Shown here piece after piece: positions 34,556 through 43,183 of a stretch of 64,000 nt of DNA. Where the stretch lies: contig NZ_JADOTY010000001.1 in assembly GCF_015751785.1 (NCBI RefSeq), positions 5,270,001 through 5,334,000 on the forward strand, given 5' to 3'. The DNA is from Micromonospora vinacea. GTDB taxonomy: Bacteria > Actinomycetota > Actinomycetes > Mycobacteriales > Micromonosporaceae. The notes below the pieces were generated by a model. It saw nothing but the letters and a program-made list of their open reading frames with translations, was not told the DNA's origin and did no database searches. Position 1 is the stretch's first letter, and every line of letters starts with the position of its first letter. A program made the position numbers and the translations under genes.

Positions 34556-35584
34556 ATGGCAGTGCACCCGGAGGTGGCGGCGTACCGGGCGGCCCGTACC
34601 GCGGCCGGCACCCCGCCGCTGTACGCGCAGACCCTCGCCGAGGCGCGCGCCGCGGACCTGGCCGCGATCCGCGCCGGCAGCGGCGCTGTCGAGCCGGTGA
34701 GCGAGGTACGCGACGAGCGGATCCCCGGCCCCGCCGGGGACCTGCCGCTGCGGGTGTACCGGCCGGCCGGGTCGGGGCCGCTGCCCACAGTGCTGTACTT
34801 CTTCGGAGGCGGCTGGACGCTCGGCAGCATCGACACCGCCGACGGCATCTGCCGGCGGCTCGCCAACGCCGTGCCCTGTCAGGTGATCACCGTCGGCTAC
34901 CGCCTCGCCCCGGAGCACCCCTTCCCGGCGGCGGTGCACGACTGCCACGCCGCCACCTCGTGGATCGCCCGGCACGCCGAGGAGCTGGGCGTGGACCCGA
35001 CCCGGCTGGCGGTGGGAGGGGACAGCGCCGGCGGGAACCTGGCCGCCGCGGTCACACTGCTCAGCCGTACGGACGGGCCACCGCTCGCCGCGCAACTGCT
35101 GGTCTACCCGAACACCGACCAGAGCGGCGAACCGGCCGGCGACGACGACCCAGCGTTGTTCAACAGCCGTTCGGTCGCCTGGTACCGGACGCACTACTTC
35201 TCCGACCCGGCGCACGCCAAGGATCCGCTGGCCTCGCCGCTGCTCGCCGACGACCTGTCCGGGCTGCCACCGGCGCTGGTGATCACCGCCGAACTGGACC
35301 CGCTCCGCGCCGAGGGGCAGCGGTACGCCGAGCGGCTGCGCGACGCGGGTGTGTCCACCCGGCTGGAGCACTACCCGGGCATGATCCACGGGTTCTTCGC
35401 CATGCCGGGAACCTTCACCGACGGGCGGCGGGCACAGGGGAGCGCGGCGGCGTTCCTCCGCGAGCGCTTCGGGCTGCCGTCCGGGCCAGGCGACGCGGGC
35501 GAGTTGGTCGAGCCGGCGCCGCCGCCCACGACGTACTCGCCGCCCTCTTCCCCGCTGGCGGGCCCGGGGTCGGGCGATGGGTGA
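34556..35584 (+). CDS. Alpha/beta hydrolase, hormone-sensitive-lipase type
   Basis: A 342-residue esterase-like protein. The nucleophile elbow is GGDSAGG near 159-165, catalytic Asp in LDPLRAEG near 250, His in MIHGFF near 280. The oxyanion motif HGGG is altered to FGGGW, with Phe for His. A Pro-rich tail (from about 320) is extra. ATG follows TAGGAG. The hydroxymandelate oxidase start overlaps its stop. It could release a thioester or ester intermediate. Confidence 0.87.
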   Translation: MAVHPEVAAYRAARTAAGTPPLYAQTLAEARAADLAAIRAGSGAVEPVSEVRDERIPGPAGDLPLRVYRPAGSGPLPTVLYFFGGGWTLGSIDTADGICRRLANAVPCQVITVGYRLAPEHPFPAAVHDCHAATSWIARHAEELGVDPTRLAVGGDSAGGNLAAAVTLLSRTDGPPLAAQLLVYPNTDQSGEPAGDDDPALFNSRSVAWYRTHYFSDPAHAKDPLASPLLADDLSGLPPALVITAELDPLRAEGQRYAERLRDAGVSTRLEHYPGMIHGFFAMPGTFTDGRRAQGSAAAFLRERFGLPSGPGDAGELVEPAPPPTTYSPPSSPLAGPGSGDG

Positions 35585-36680
35585 GCGGCTGCTGGTCGGC
35601 CCGCCGGCCGTGTCGCTCGCCGACTACGCCGAGCGGGCCCGGGCCGTGCTGCCGCCGGAGGTGTGGGACTACCTGGCCGGCGGCAGCGCCTCCGAGGTGA
35701 CCCTGGCCGCGAACCGTCACGCCCTGGACCGGGTGTCGGTGCTGCCCCGGGTGCTGCGCGGGGTGGACACCGTCGACCTCGGCACCCACCTGCTCGGCCG
35801 CCGGTACGCCATGCCGGTCGGGGTGGCGCCGATGGCCTACCAGCGGCTGGTGCACCCGGACGGGGAGCTGGGCCTGGCGGCGGCCGCCGGCGCGGCCGGG
35901 ATCCCGTACCTGGCGAGCACGCTGGGCAGCACCCCCATCGAACAGGTCACCGGGGCGGGCGCGGACGTCTGGTTCCAGCTCTACTGGCTGCGCGACCGGG
36001 CGCTCGTCCGCGACCTGCTGGACCGGGTCGTCACGGCCGGCTGCCGGGCGCTGGTGGTCACAGTGGACGTCCCGGTGCTCGGCCGACGCCCCCGGGACCT
36101 GCGCAACGCGTTCCGGCTGCCGGCCGAGGTGGTCGCCGCGAACCTCCCCGACGGTCGCGACGCGCTGGCGCACTCCGGCGCCCCCGGGGTGTCCGCGATC
36201 GCCGCGCACACCGCCGCGTCGTTCGCGCCGGCGTTGCGCTGGGCGGACCTGGCGTGGCTGCGCGAGCAGGTCGACCTGCCGCTGGTGGTCAAGGGGCTGC
36301 TGGACCCGCGCGACGCGACCGAGGCGGTACGGGTCGGCGCGGACGCGGTGGTCGTCTCCAACCACGGCGGGCGGCAACTGGACGGCTCCCCGGCGAGCGT
36401 CACCATGCTGCCGGAGGTCGTCGACGCGGTCGGGGACCGCTGCCAGGTGCTGCTGGACAGCGGCATCCGGGGCGGCACCGACGTGCTGCGGGCGCTGGCG
36501 TTGGGTGCGGCCGGGGTGCTGGTCGGCCGGCCGCTGCTCTGGGCCCTCGCAGTCGGTGGCGAGTCGGCGGCCCGGGACGCGTTGGCGCTGCTCGTCGCCG
36601 AGTTGACCGACGCGCTCACACTGGCCGGCTGCGCCGACGTGGTGGCGGCCGGCGAGCTGCGCACCCTCGGGGTGGGCTGA
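35577..36680 (+). CDS. hmo: 4-hydroxymandelate oxidase (FMN alpha-hydroxyacid dehydrogenase)
   Basis: A 367-residue FMN enzyme that oxidises 4-hydroxymandelate to 4-hydroxybenzoylformate, the second step to 4-hydroxyphenylglycine. Key residues of the glycolate-oxidase family are visible: Tyr in FQLYW near 133-137, Asp164 (TVDVP), Lys239 (VVKG), His263 in SNHGGRQLDG, and the FMN-phosphate site DSGIRGG. It overlaps the hydrolase gene by 8 bases. The gene next to it encodes an HpgT-like aminotransferase, and a synthase occurs at 19262, which together identify the substrate. Confidence 0.9.
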   Translation: MGERLLVGPPAVSLADYAERARAVLPPEVWDYLAGGSASEVTLAANRHALDRVSVLPRVLRGVDTVDLGTHLLGRRYAMPVGVAPMAYQRLVHPDGELGLAAAAGAAGIPYLASTLGSTPIEQVTGAGADVWFQLYWLRDRALVRDLLDRVVTAGCRALVVTVDVPVLGRRPRDLRNAFRLPAEVVAANLPDGRDALAHSGAPGVSAIAAHTAASFAPALRWADLAWLREQVDLPLVVKGLLDPRDATEAVRVGADAVVVSNHGGRQLDGSPASVTMLPEVVDAVGDRCQVLLDSGIRGGTDVLRALALGAAGVLVGRPLLWALAVGGESAARDALALLVAELTDALTLAGCADVVAAGELRTLGVG

Positions 36681-36683
36681 GGG

Positions 36684-38027
36684 GTGGCCGCCACCGAACC
36701 GGTCGACCTGAGCGTCGCCGACCTGCACCCCGCGCTGGGTGATCCGGCGCTGACCTCGATGAACTTCCTCAACGAGGTGTCCGAGCGCTACCCGGCGGCG
36801 GTGTCCCTCGCGGCCGGCCGGCCGTACGAGGAGTTCTTCGACCTCACGGCGGTGCACCGGCACCTGGACACCTTCCACCGGCACCTCGTCGACGACCTGG
36901 GGCACCGGCCCGAGCAGGCCCGGCGGCTGCTGTTGCAGTACGGCCGGACCAAGGGCATCGTGCACCACCTGATCGCCCGCAACCTCGCTGTCGACGAGGG
37001 GATCACCGTCGACCCGGAGGACATCGTGGTGACCGTCGGCTGCCAGGAGGCGATGTTCCTGGTCCTGCGGGCGTTGCGGGCCGGGCCGACGGATGTGCTG
37101 CTCGCGGTCGCCCCTACCTACGTCGGGCTGACCGGGGCGGCCCGGCTGGTGGACCTGCCGGTGTGGCCGGTCGCCGGTGGGTCGGCCGGGGTCGATCTGA
37201 CCGACCTGGCCGCCCAGGTACGCCGGGCCCGGGCGGCGGGGCTACGACCGCGCGCCTGCTATGTGATGCCGGACTTCGCCAACCCCTCCGGGGTCAGCAT
37301 CGACACCGCCCACCGGCAACGGCTGCTGGACCTGGCCGCGCAGGAGGATCTGCTGCTGCTGGAGGACAACCCGTACGGCCTGTTCCACACCGACGACGGG
37401 CCGCGCCCACCCACCCTCAAGGCGTTGGACACCGGACGGCGGGTCGTCTACCTCGGCTCGTTCGCCAAGACCGTGCTCCCGGGCGCCCGCGTCGGGTACG
37501 TGGTCGCCGACCAGCGGGTGGTCGGCCCGGACGGGCGGGTCGGCCCGCTCGCCGACCAGCTCGCCATGATCAAGAGCATGGTCACTGTGAACACGTCGCC
37601 GATCGCCCAGGCGGTGATCGGCGGCCGGCTGCTGGAGCACGGGTGCAGCCTGGTGGCCGCGAACACCCGGGAGCGGGCCGCGTACACACGGAACCTGCGC
37701 CACCTGGTGGCCGGCCTCACCCGGCGCTTCCCGGCCCTGCCGGACCAGTCGGCCCGGCCCGACCAGCCGGCGGTGCGGTGGACGGTGCCGGCCGGCGGGT
37801 TCTTCGTGGTGGTGACAGTGCCGTTCCCGGTCGACGACGCGTTGCTGGACCGATCGGCGCGCGACTACGGGGTGCTGTGGACGCCGATGGCGCACTTCTA
37901 CGACGACACCGCGCCGGTGCACGCGTTGCGGTTGTCGGTCAGCGCTGTCACACCGGAGCAGATCGACGTCGGGCTGGACCGGCTCGCGGCGCTGATCATC
38001 GACGAGCTGACCCGTCGGGCGGGTTGA
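36684..38027 (+). CDS. hpgT: 4-hydroxyphenylglycine aminotransferase (class I/II PLP)
   Basis: A 447-residue PLP aminotransferase converting 4-hydroxybenzoylformate to 4-hydroxyphenylglycine, usually with tyrosine as donor, which regenerates 4-hydroxyphenylpyruvate. The Schiff-base Lys is Lys262 (LGSFAKTVLPGARVGYV); the substrate/PLP contacts YVMPDFANPSG and LLLEDNPYG precede it. The pattern matches HpgT of glycopeptide clusters. GTG start two bases after the oxidase gene. The function is well supported by the neighbours. Confidence 0.88.
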   Translation: MAATEPVDLSVADLHPALGDPALTSMNFLNEVSERYPAAVSLAAGRPYEEFFDLTAVHRHLDTFHRHLVDDLGHRPEQARRLLLQYGRTKGIVHHLIARNLAVDEGITVDPEDIVVTVGCQEAMFLVLRALRAGPTDVLLAVAPTYVGLTGAARLVDLPVWPVAGGSAGVDLTDLAAQVRRARAAGLRPRACYVMPDFANPSGVSIDTAHRQRLLDLAAQEDLLLLEDNPYGLFHTDDGPRPPTLKALDTGRRVVYLGSFAKTVLPGARVGYVVADQRVVGPDGRVGPLADQLAMIKSMVTVNTSPIAQAVIGGRLLEHGCSLVAANTRERAAYTRNLRHLVAGLTRRFPALPDQSARPDQPAVRWTVPAGGFFVVVTVPFPVDDALLDRSARDYGVLWTPMAHFYDDTAPVHALRLSVSAVTPEQIDVGLDRLAALIIDELTRRAG

Positions 38028-38103
38028 CACACCGCGTTCATCGGATGGCAATGCGCGACGACCCGCCTGCCGCCGTCCTGGGTGGACGGTCATAATAAGC
38101 CGC

Positions 38104-38355
38104 ATGGTTGCCTGGGAGTACGCCCTGCTCGTCCGCCGCTATCAGGGACAGGGCCGCAATTTTCACGTCTCGTTCGTCTGGTACGCGCCGGACGGGTCAC
38201 GCAAGGACATCACCGCCTACGGCGACACCGCCATCGCGCATCTCAACCGTGCCGGCCGGGAGGGGTGGGAGCTGGTCTCCGCGGCCGAGGACGTCAACAA
38301 CGTCCAGGGCAGCACCGAGGTCCACCGCTACCACCTGAAGCGCCCCATGGCCTGA
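38104..38355 (+). CDS. Small protein of unknown function (DUF4177-like)
   Basis: An 83-residue protein (WEYALLVRRYQG, then GREGWELVSA). The strand-helix-strand pattern with a GWELVS motif resembles small DUF4177-type proteins. ATG 38104. It is followed by a perfect hairpin. No role can be suggested. Confidence 0.7.
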   Translation: MVAWEYALLVRRYQGQGRNFHVSFVWYAPDGSRKDITAYGDTAIAHLNRAGREGWELVSAAEDVNNVQGSTEVHRYHLKRPMA

Positions 38356-38370
38356 CTGTCGCACCCCGGC

Positions 38371-38445
38371 GTCGATCATGGAGTTGTGGTGGTGGACGAA
38401 AGTCGCGCACCAGCCCGGATCGGGCACCACAACTCCATGATCGAC
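38371..38445. terminator. Perfect 21-bp inverted repeat between convergent genes
   Basis: Arms 38371-38391 and 38425-38445 are exactly complementary (21 of 21) with a 33-base loop; the left arm reads GTCGATCATGGAGTTGTGGT at its start. It separates the DUF4177-like gene (+) and glyA (-), and belongs with the similar hairpins at 7279 and 25392. Confidence 0.8.
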
Positions 38446-38456
38446 GGGAGCGGAGG

Positions 38457-39893
38457 CTAGCTCAGGTCGATGCCGGGGTAGAGCGGGTACGTGGCGAGCA
38501 GGTCGGTGGCCTGCCGGGCGACCTTGTCGGCCAGGCCCGGGTCCAGCGTGTACTTCGCCTTCGACGGGGTGCCGTCGGCGTTGGCGCCGGCGGTGGTCTG
38601 GGTCAGCACGGTGTGGATCAGCTCGGCGGTCTGGTCCATCTCGGCGGTGCCGAGGCCCCGGGTGGTCAGCGCCGGGGTGCCGATCCGGATGCCGGACGTG
38701 TACCAGGCCCCGTTCGGGTCCTGCGGGACCGAGTTGCGGTTGGTGACGATGCCCGAGTCGAGGAGGGCCTGCTCGGCCTGCCGGCCGGTGAGCCCGTAGC
38801 CGGACACGTCGATCAGCACCAGGTGGTTGTCGGTGCCGCCGGTGACGAGCTTCGCGCCCCGGCTCAGCAGCCCTTCGGCGAGCGCCTGCGCGTTGTCGAC
38901 GATCCGCTGGGCGTAGTCGGCGAAGTCGGGCCGGCGGGCCTCGGCGAGCGCGACAGCCTTGGCGGCCATCACGTGCGGCAGCGGACCGCCGAGCACCATC
39001 GGGCAGCCCCGGTCCACCTGGTCGGCCAGCTCCGGCTGGCAGAGCACCATGCCGCCGCGCGGACCGCGCAGCGACTTGTGCGTGGTGGTCGTGACGATGT
39101 GCGCGTGCGGCACCGGGTCGAAGTCGCCGGTGAACACCTTGCCGGCCACAAGGCCCGCGAAGTGCGCCATGTCGACCATGAAGGTGGCGCCGACCGAGTC
39201 GGCGATCTCCCGCAGGATCCGGAAGTTCACCTTCCGGGGGTACGCGGAGTAGCCGCCCACCAGGATCAGCGGCTTGAACTCGCGGGCGGCCTCGGCCACC
39301 CGGTCGTAGTCGATCAGGCCGGTCGCCGGGTCGGTGCCGTAGCTGCGCTGGTCGAACATCTTGCCGGAGATGTTCGGCCGGAAACCGTGGGTGAGGTGGC
39401 CGCCGGCGTCCAGCGACATGCCGAGCATCCGCTGGTTGCCCAGCTCGCGGCGCAACGCGAACCAGTCGGCCTCGGTGAGGTCGTTGACCTGACGGACCTG
39501 GGCCTTCTTCAGTGCGGGGGACTCCACCCGGTCGGCCAGCACCGCCCAGAACGCGACCAGGTTCGCGTCGATGCCCGAGTGCGGCTGCACGTACGCGTGC
39601 GCGGCGCCGAACAGCTCCCGGGCGTGCTCGGCGGCGAGCGCCTCGACGGTGTCGACGTTCTGGCAGCCGGCGTAGAAGCGGCGGCCGACGGTGCCCTCGG
39701 CGTACTTGTCGCTGAACCAGTTGCCCATGGCCAGCAGGGTCGCCGGGGAGGCGTAGTTCTCGCTGGCGATCAGCTTGAGTGACTCCCGTTGGTCGGTCAG
39801 CTCGGCGCCGATGGCGTCGGCGACCCGCGGCTCGACAGCCCGGATCACCTCAAGGGCACTCCGGAATGCGGTGGATTCGGCGTTGCGGGACAT
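38457..39893 (-). CDS. glyA: Serine hydroxymethyltransferase
   Basis: A 478-residue PLP enzyme that interconverts serine and glycine and supplies methylene-tetrahydrofolate. Motifs: LIASENYASPATL near 41, YAEGTVGRRFYAG near 66, PHSGIDANLVAFWAVL near 108, and the PLP-Lys in TTTTHKSLRGPRGG near 270. The long form with an insertion is typical of actinobacteria. ATG 39893. A ZTP riboswitch precedes it, which is the expected control for this gene. Confidence 0.95.
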   Translation of the reverse strand: MSRNAESTAFRSALEVIRAVEPRVADAIGAELTDQRESLKLIASENYASPATLLAMGNWFSDKYAEGTVGRRFYAGCQNVDTVEALAAEHARELFGAAHAYVQPHSGIDANLVAFWAVLADRVESPALKKAQVRQVNDLTEADWFALRRELGNQRMLGMSLDAGGHLTHGFRPNISGKMFDQRSYGTDPATGLIDYDRVAEAAREFKPLILVGGYSAYPRKVNFRILREIADSVGATFMVDMAHFAGLVAGKVFTGDFDPVPHAHIVTTTTHKSLRGPRGGMVLCQPELADQVDRGCPMVLGGPLPHVMAAKAVALAEARRPDFADYAQRIVDNAQALAEGLLSRGAKLVTGGTDNHLVLIDVSGYGLTGRQAEQALLDSGIVTNRNSVPQDPNGAWYTSGIRIGTPALTTRGLGTAEMDQTAELIHTVLTQTTAGANADGTPSKAKYTLDPGLADKVARQATDLLATYPLYPGIDLS

Positions 39894-39918
39894 GCGACCT
39901 CCAACAGACGTGCGGGAA

Positions 39919-40003
39919 GGCCCAGGCGCTCGGCAAACGTCCACGTGACGAGGCCGCTCCCCGATGGTTCTCCATCCCCACGCGCCAGTAACGGCCCGGG
40001 CCG
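39919..40003 (-). promoter_or_regulatory. ZTP (pfl) riboswitch in the glyA leader
   Basis: Read on the minus strand, the leader has the pfl core: GTTACTGGCG, a hairpin GATGGAGAACCATC, then GGGGAGCGGCC, and after a spacer GCCGAGCGCCTGGGCC. These match the ACTGGCG and GCCTGGGC consensus parts of the ZTP riboswitch and lie 26 bases before glyA. It turns the one-carbon gene on when ZMP/ZTP accumulates. The exact ends are approximate. Confidence 0.85.
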
Positions 40004-40151
40004 ATCCTACCGGGCCGGAACCGGCCGTTCGGGCCACCCTCCGGGAGGCGACCCCGCCGACGTGATTGGGCGTTGCGTCGCGGGGCACACGGTAGGTGAC
40101 CACCGCGCCGTCAAGGGTGCGGCCAGGGTTCGCACAGAAGGAGTCGAGAAC

Positions 40152-40958
40152 ATGACCACACCCACCTCCGACCGGCCGCTCGCCCTGGTGACGGGGGCCT
40201 CCAGTGGGATCGGATACGAGCTGGCGGCGCAGTTCGTCGAGCACGGCTTCGACGTGGTGATCGCGGCCGAGGACGACGGCATCGAGCTGGCGGCACAGAA
40301 GCTGCGCCGCGACGGCGGCCCGCAGATCTGGTCGGTCCGCGTCGACCTGGCCCGCGAGCAGGGCGTGACGGAGCTGGTGGCCGCGGTCACCGCGACCGGA
40401 CGGCCCCTGGACGCGCTGGCGCTCAACGCCGGTCGCGGAGCCGGTGGCGCCTTCGTCGGCGGCACCGACCTCGCCGACGAGTTGGAGATCGTCGACCTCA
40501 ACGTGCGCTCGACTGTGCACCTGGCGAAGCGGCTGCTGCCCGGGATGGTCGAGCGGGGCACCGGCCGGGTCCTCTTCACCTCGTCGATCGCCTCCACCAT
40601 GCCCGGGCCGTTCCAGGCGGTCTACAACGCGTCGAAGTCGTTCGTGCAGTCCTTCGCCGAGGCGTTGCGCAACGAGTTGAAGGACACCGGCGTCACGGTG
40701 ACCTCGCTGATGCCCGGGCCGACCGACACGGAGTTCTTCGACCGGGCCGACATGGAGGACACCCCTGTGGGCTCGGGCAGGAAGGACGACCCGGCGAAGG
40801 TCGCCGAGCAGGGCTTCGAGGCGATGATGAGGGGTGATCAGACGATCACCGCCGGTTCGCTGATGAACAAGGTGCAGACCGCCGCCGGCAAGATCATCCC
40901 GGACAAGCTCAAGTCCGAGCAGCACCGCCGGATGGCCGAGCCGGGATCGGGCAGCTGA
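40152..40958 (+). CDS. Short-chain dehydrogenase/reductase
   Basis: A 268-residue SDR. The nucleotide site is VTGASSGIGYEL near 14-25, the NAG-like motif LNAGRG near 90, catalytic Ser in FTSSIAS near 140, and YNASK near 157 with the Tyr and Lys. ATG 40152 after GAAGGAG. It is divergent from glyA and ends at a terminator. Substrate unknown; no evidence that it belongs to the polyketide genes. Confidence 0.9.
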   Translation: MTTPTSDRPLALVTGASSGIGYELAAQFVEHGFDVVIAAEDDGIELAAQKLRRDGGPQIWSVRVDLAREQGVTELVAAVTATGRPLDALALNAGRGAGGAFVGGTDLADELEIVDLNVRSTVHLAKRLLPGMVERGTGRVLFTSSIASTMPGPFQAVYNASKSFVQSFAEALRNELKDTGVTVTSLMPGPTDTEFFDRADMEDTPVGSGRKDDPAKVAEQGFEAMMRGDQTITAGSLMNKVQTAAGKIIPDKLKSEQHRRMAEPGSGS

Positions 40959-40973
40959 CCCGTGGTGCACGAC

Positions 40974-41002
40974 GAAGGGCCCGGCACGATGCCGGGCCCT
41001 TC
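40974..41002. terminator. Bidirectional hairpin terminator
   Basis: GAAGGGCCCGGCA and its complement form a perfect 13-bp stem with a 3-base loop. It lies between the ends of the convergent SDR (+) and hemerythrin (-) genes. Confidence 0.9.
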
Positions 41003-41018
41003 GGTGTGAGCGGGTGCC

Positions 41019-41519
41019 TCAGGCCGTCACCGCGTCGAGCGCCTTCTTGATCGCCTTCGGGGCGGTGGGGGTACGCGGCGCGTCAGCGCGCAACGCGATC
41101 ATCTTCTCGCCGATCTCCTGGAGCTGCTTACGGCCCAGCGCGTCGCGGACCTTCGGGAACCACTCCTGCTCCTCCTCCTCGACGTGGTGGGTGACGTTCT
41201 CGATCAGCACCGTCGTCTTGGCGTTGAACCGCTCGTCGTCGGCGTTCATGCTGGCCAACTCGGCGCAGAGCACGTCGGCGACGTGGTGTTCCTCGTACGA
41301 CTCGAGGATGTCGTCCTCCAGGTCGGGCAGCAGTCGGCGGACCTCCGGGTACATCACCTCGTTCTCCAGATAGGTGTGCACGGTCAGTGCCTCCAGGATC
41401 TGGTCCACCAACTTCTGCCGCTGGCTCGCCGGCCCCTCCTCGGCGTCCTGGAAGGCCTTGAACAGGCGGCGCATCTCCTTGTGGTCCTCTTTGAGCAGGA
41501 CGATGGCATCGGTCGACAC
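41019..41519 (-). CDS. Hemerythrin HHE-domain protein
   Basis: A 166-residue four-helix HHE-type protein with a probable di-iron site. His/Glu ligands in LLKEDHKEM near 12, LTVHTYLENEVMYPEV near 48, ESYEEHHVADVL near 75 and ENVTHHVEEEEQEWFP near 108. GTG 41519 follows GGGAGGT. Likely an oxygen, nitric oxide or iron sensor or store. Confidence 0.9.
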   Translation of the reverse strand: MSTDAIVLLKEDHKEMRRLFKAFQDAEEGPASQRQKLVDQILEALTVHTYLENEVMYPEVRRLLPDLEDDILESYEEHHVADVLCAELASMNADDERFNAKTTVLIENVTHHVEEEEQEWFPKVRDALGRKQLQEIGEKMIALRADAPRTPTAPKAIKKALDAVTA

Positions 41520-41598
41520 CGGTATGACCTCCCTGAACAATCTCGGCTGGTGCGGTTCCGGTACCCCCACGCCGAATCCGGAAACAGGTGAAACCGTC

Positions 41599-42468
41599 TC
41601 AGACCATCGCCAGGGTGCGGGGGATCTCGTCGAGCAACTCCCGGGCCAGAAAGCCGATCCGGCCGTAGCGGGGGATCAGCCGCTGGCCGCTCACCGAGTG
41701 CGCGAACGAGCCCCAGCAGGCTGCCTGCGCCGGGTCGGCACCCCGGGACAGCAGCCCCGCCAACAACCCGGCGAGCACGTCGCCGCTGCCGGAGGTGCCC
41801 AGCCCGGCGTCGCCGCTCTCCTCCCGCCAACCCCGCCCGTCCGGTGCGGCCACGTGCCCGTACAGCGACACGACCGCCTCGTACCGGGCGGCCAACTCGG
41901 CAGCCTCGGCGTCCAGGTCGTCGCCCGGGTCCCGCCCGAGCAGGTGCCCGGCCTCGGTGACGTTGGGGGTGAGCACCACGGGCCGACCCGAGCCGACCAG
42001 CAGGTCCGGTGCGTGGCTGAGCGCACCGAGGGCGTACGCGTCGAGCACCAGCGACGTGTCCGGACGGGCCGCCTCCAGGACCAGGCTCAGCAGGCGGTTG
42101 GTTTCGTCGATCGCCTTCAGGCCGGGGCCGAGCGTCACCACGTCGGCCTGTGCGACCAGGTCGCCGAGCTGCCCGTCCCGGTCGGCGGCCACCGCGCCGT
42201 CGGCGGTCTCCGGCAGCCCGACCACCAGCGCCTCGGGCACCTGGATGCTCAGCGCGGCGGCGGTGGACTCGGCGGCGGCCAACTGGAGCACCCCGGCGCC
42301 GGCGCGCAACGCGGCCACCCCGGCGAGCAGCACCGCGCCCGGCGTGAAGCGGGAACCGCCGACCACCAGCACGGTGCCGCGGCTCTCCTTTCCACCGGCC
42401 GGCACCGGCAGCGCCCAGTCCCGCAGCAACGCCGGGGTGATCACCTTCACCTCAGACCGGCTCGGCAT
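41599..42468 (-). CDS. nnrD: ADP-dependent NAD(P)H-hydrate dehydratase
   Basis: A 289-residue repair enzyme of the ribokinase fold that restores hydrated NADH and NADPH. Motifs VVGGSRFTPGAVLLAGVAAL near 35-54, LGPGL near 133, LTPNVTEAGHLLG near 187 and GTSGSGDVLAGLLAGLL near 245 with the catalytic Asp. It overlaps the phosphatase gene by 17 bases. The N-terminal epimerase domain is absent. Start ATG 42468. Confidence 0.9.
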   Translation of the reverse strand: MPSRSEVKVITPALLRDWALPVPAGGKESRGTVLVVGGSRFTPGAVLLAGVAALRAGAGVLQLAAAESTAAALSIQVPEALVVGLPETADGAVAADRDGQLGDLVAQADVVTLGPGLKAIDETNRLLSLVLEAARPDTSLVLDAYALGALSHAPDLLVGSGRPVVLTPNVTEAGHLLGRDPGDDLDAEAAELAARYEAVVSLYGHVAAPDGRGWREESGDAGLGTSGSGDVLAGLLAGLLSRGADPAQAACWGSFAHSVSGQRLIPRYGRIGFLARELLDEIPRTLAMV

Positions 42469-43183
42469 GGATCTCGTCCTCCCTGGTCGGCTGGGCGCCC
42501 TGCTGACGCAGGTGCTCGACGTGGTTGAAGGCGGTGAGCGCCAGTCGGTCCTCGCTGTCGGCCGACCACTCGGTGATCGAACAGTTGGCGATCACGTCCT
42601 GCCGGGTGAGCGCCATCAGCTCGTCCTCGGTCAACCCCTCCACCAGATAGCGAAGCAGGAAGACCAGCGCGTCGTGGCCGAAGAGCAGCACCCGGCACCC
42701 CTCGTGGTCCCGGCGCAGGTCGCCGAGCAACGTCCGCAACCGCAACGCCACGTCCGTCCAGGACTCCCCGCCCGGCGGCCGGTAGTAGAACTTGCCCAAC
42801 CGCTCCCGACGGTCGGCCTCGTCCGGGTACCGCCGGCGCACCCCGTGCCCGGTCAGCCCGTCGAGGATTCCCAGCTCCCGGTCGCGCAGCCGTTCGTCGC
42901 GGTGCACCGGAATGTCGGTGCCGGCCAGCGCCAGCCGGGAGGTCTGCACCGCGCGCAGGTACGGCGACACCACCGCCACGTCCGGGCGCTTCGCGTCCGG
43001 AAGCTCGGCCAGCCAACGGCCGGTCGCCCGAGCCTGGTCCTCGCCGGTCGCGGAGAGCGGCACGTCCGCGTCGCGGTGGGGGAGGTCGATCAGCTCCGCG
43101 CCCGACGCCTCGGCGTGCGTCGCCGCGACGTTCGCGGTGCTCTCGCCGTGCCGGACGATCCAGAGGGTTGCCAGTTCCGCCAT
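42452..43183 (-). CDS. Histidine phosphatase (phosphoglycerate mutase family)
   Basis: A 243-residue protein. The phosphorylated His is in WIVRHGESTANVA near 11-14, with a second Arg in SPYLRAVQT near 78 and a late His in FGHDALV near 176. Substrate is unknown. ATG at 43183; its end overlaps the start of the NAD(P)HX dehydratase gene, so the two are probably one transcript. Confidence 0.9.
   Translation of the reverse strand: MAELATLWIVRHGESTANVAATHAEASGAELIDLPHRDADVPLSATGEDQARATGRWLAELPDAKRPDVAVVSPYLRAVQTSRLALAGTDIPVHRDERLRDRELGILDGLTGHGVRRRYPDEADRRERLGKFYYRPPGGESWTDVALRLRTLLGDLRRDHEGCRVLLFGHDALVFLLRYLVEGLTEDELMALTRQDVIANCSITEWSADSEDRLALTAFNHVEHLRQQGAQPTREDEIHAEPV

Noticed and set aside
40152..40958. 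Ketoreductase of the polyketide pathway
   Set aside because: It is separated by glyA, has its own terminator, and shows only generic SDR motifs.
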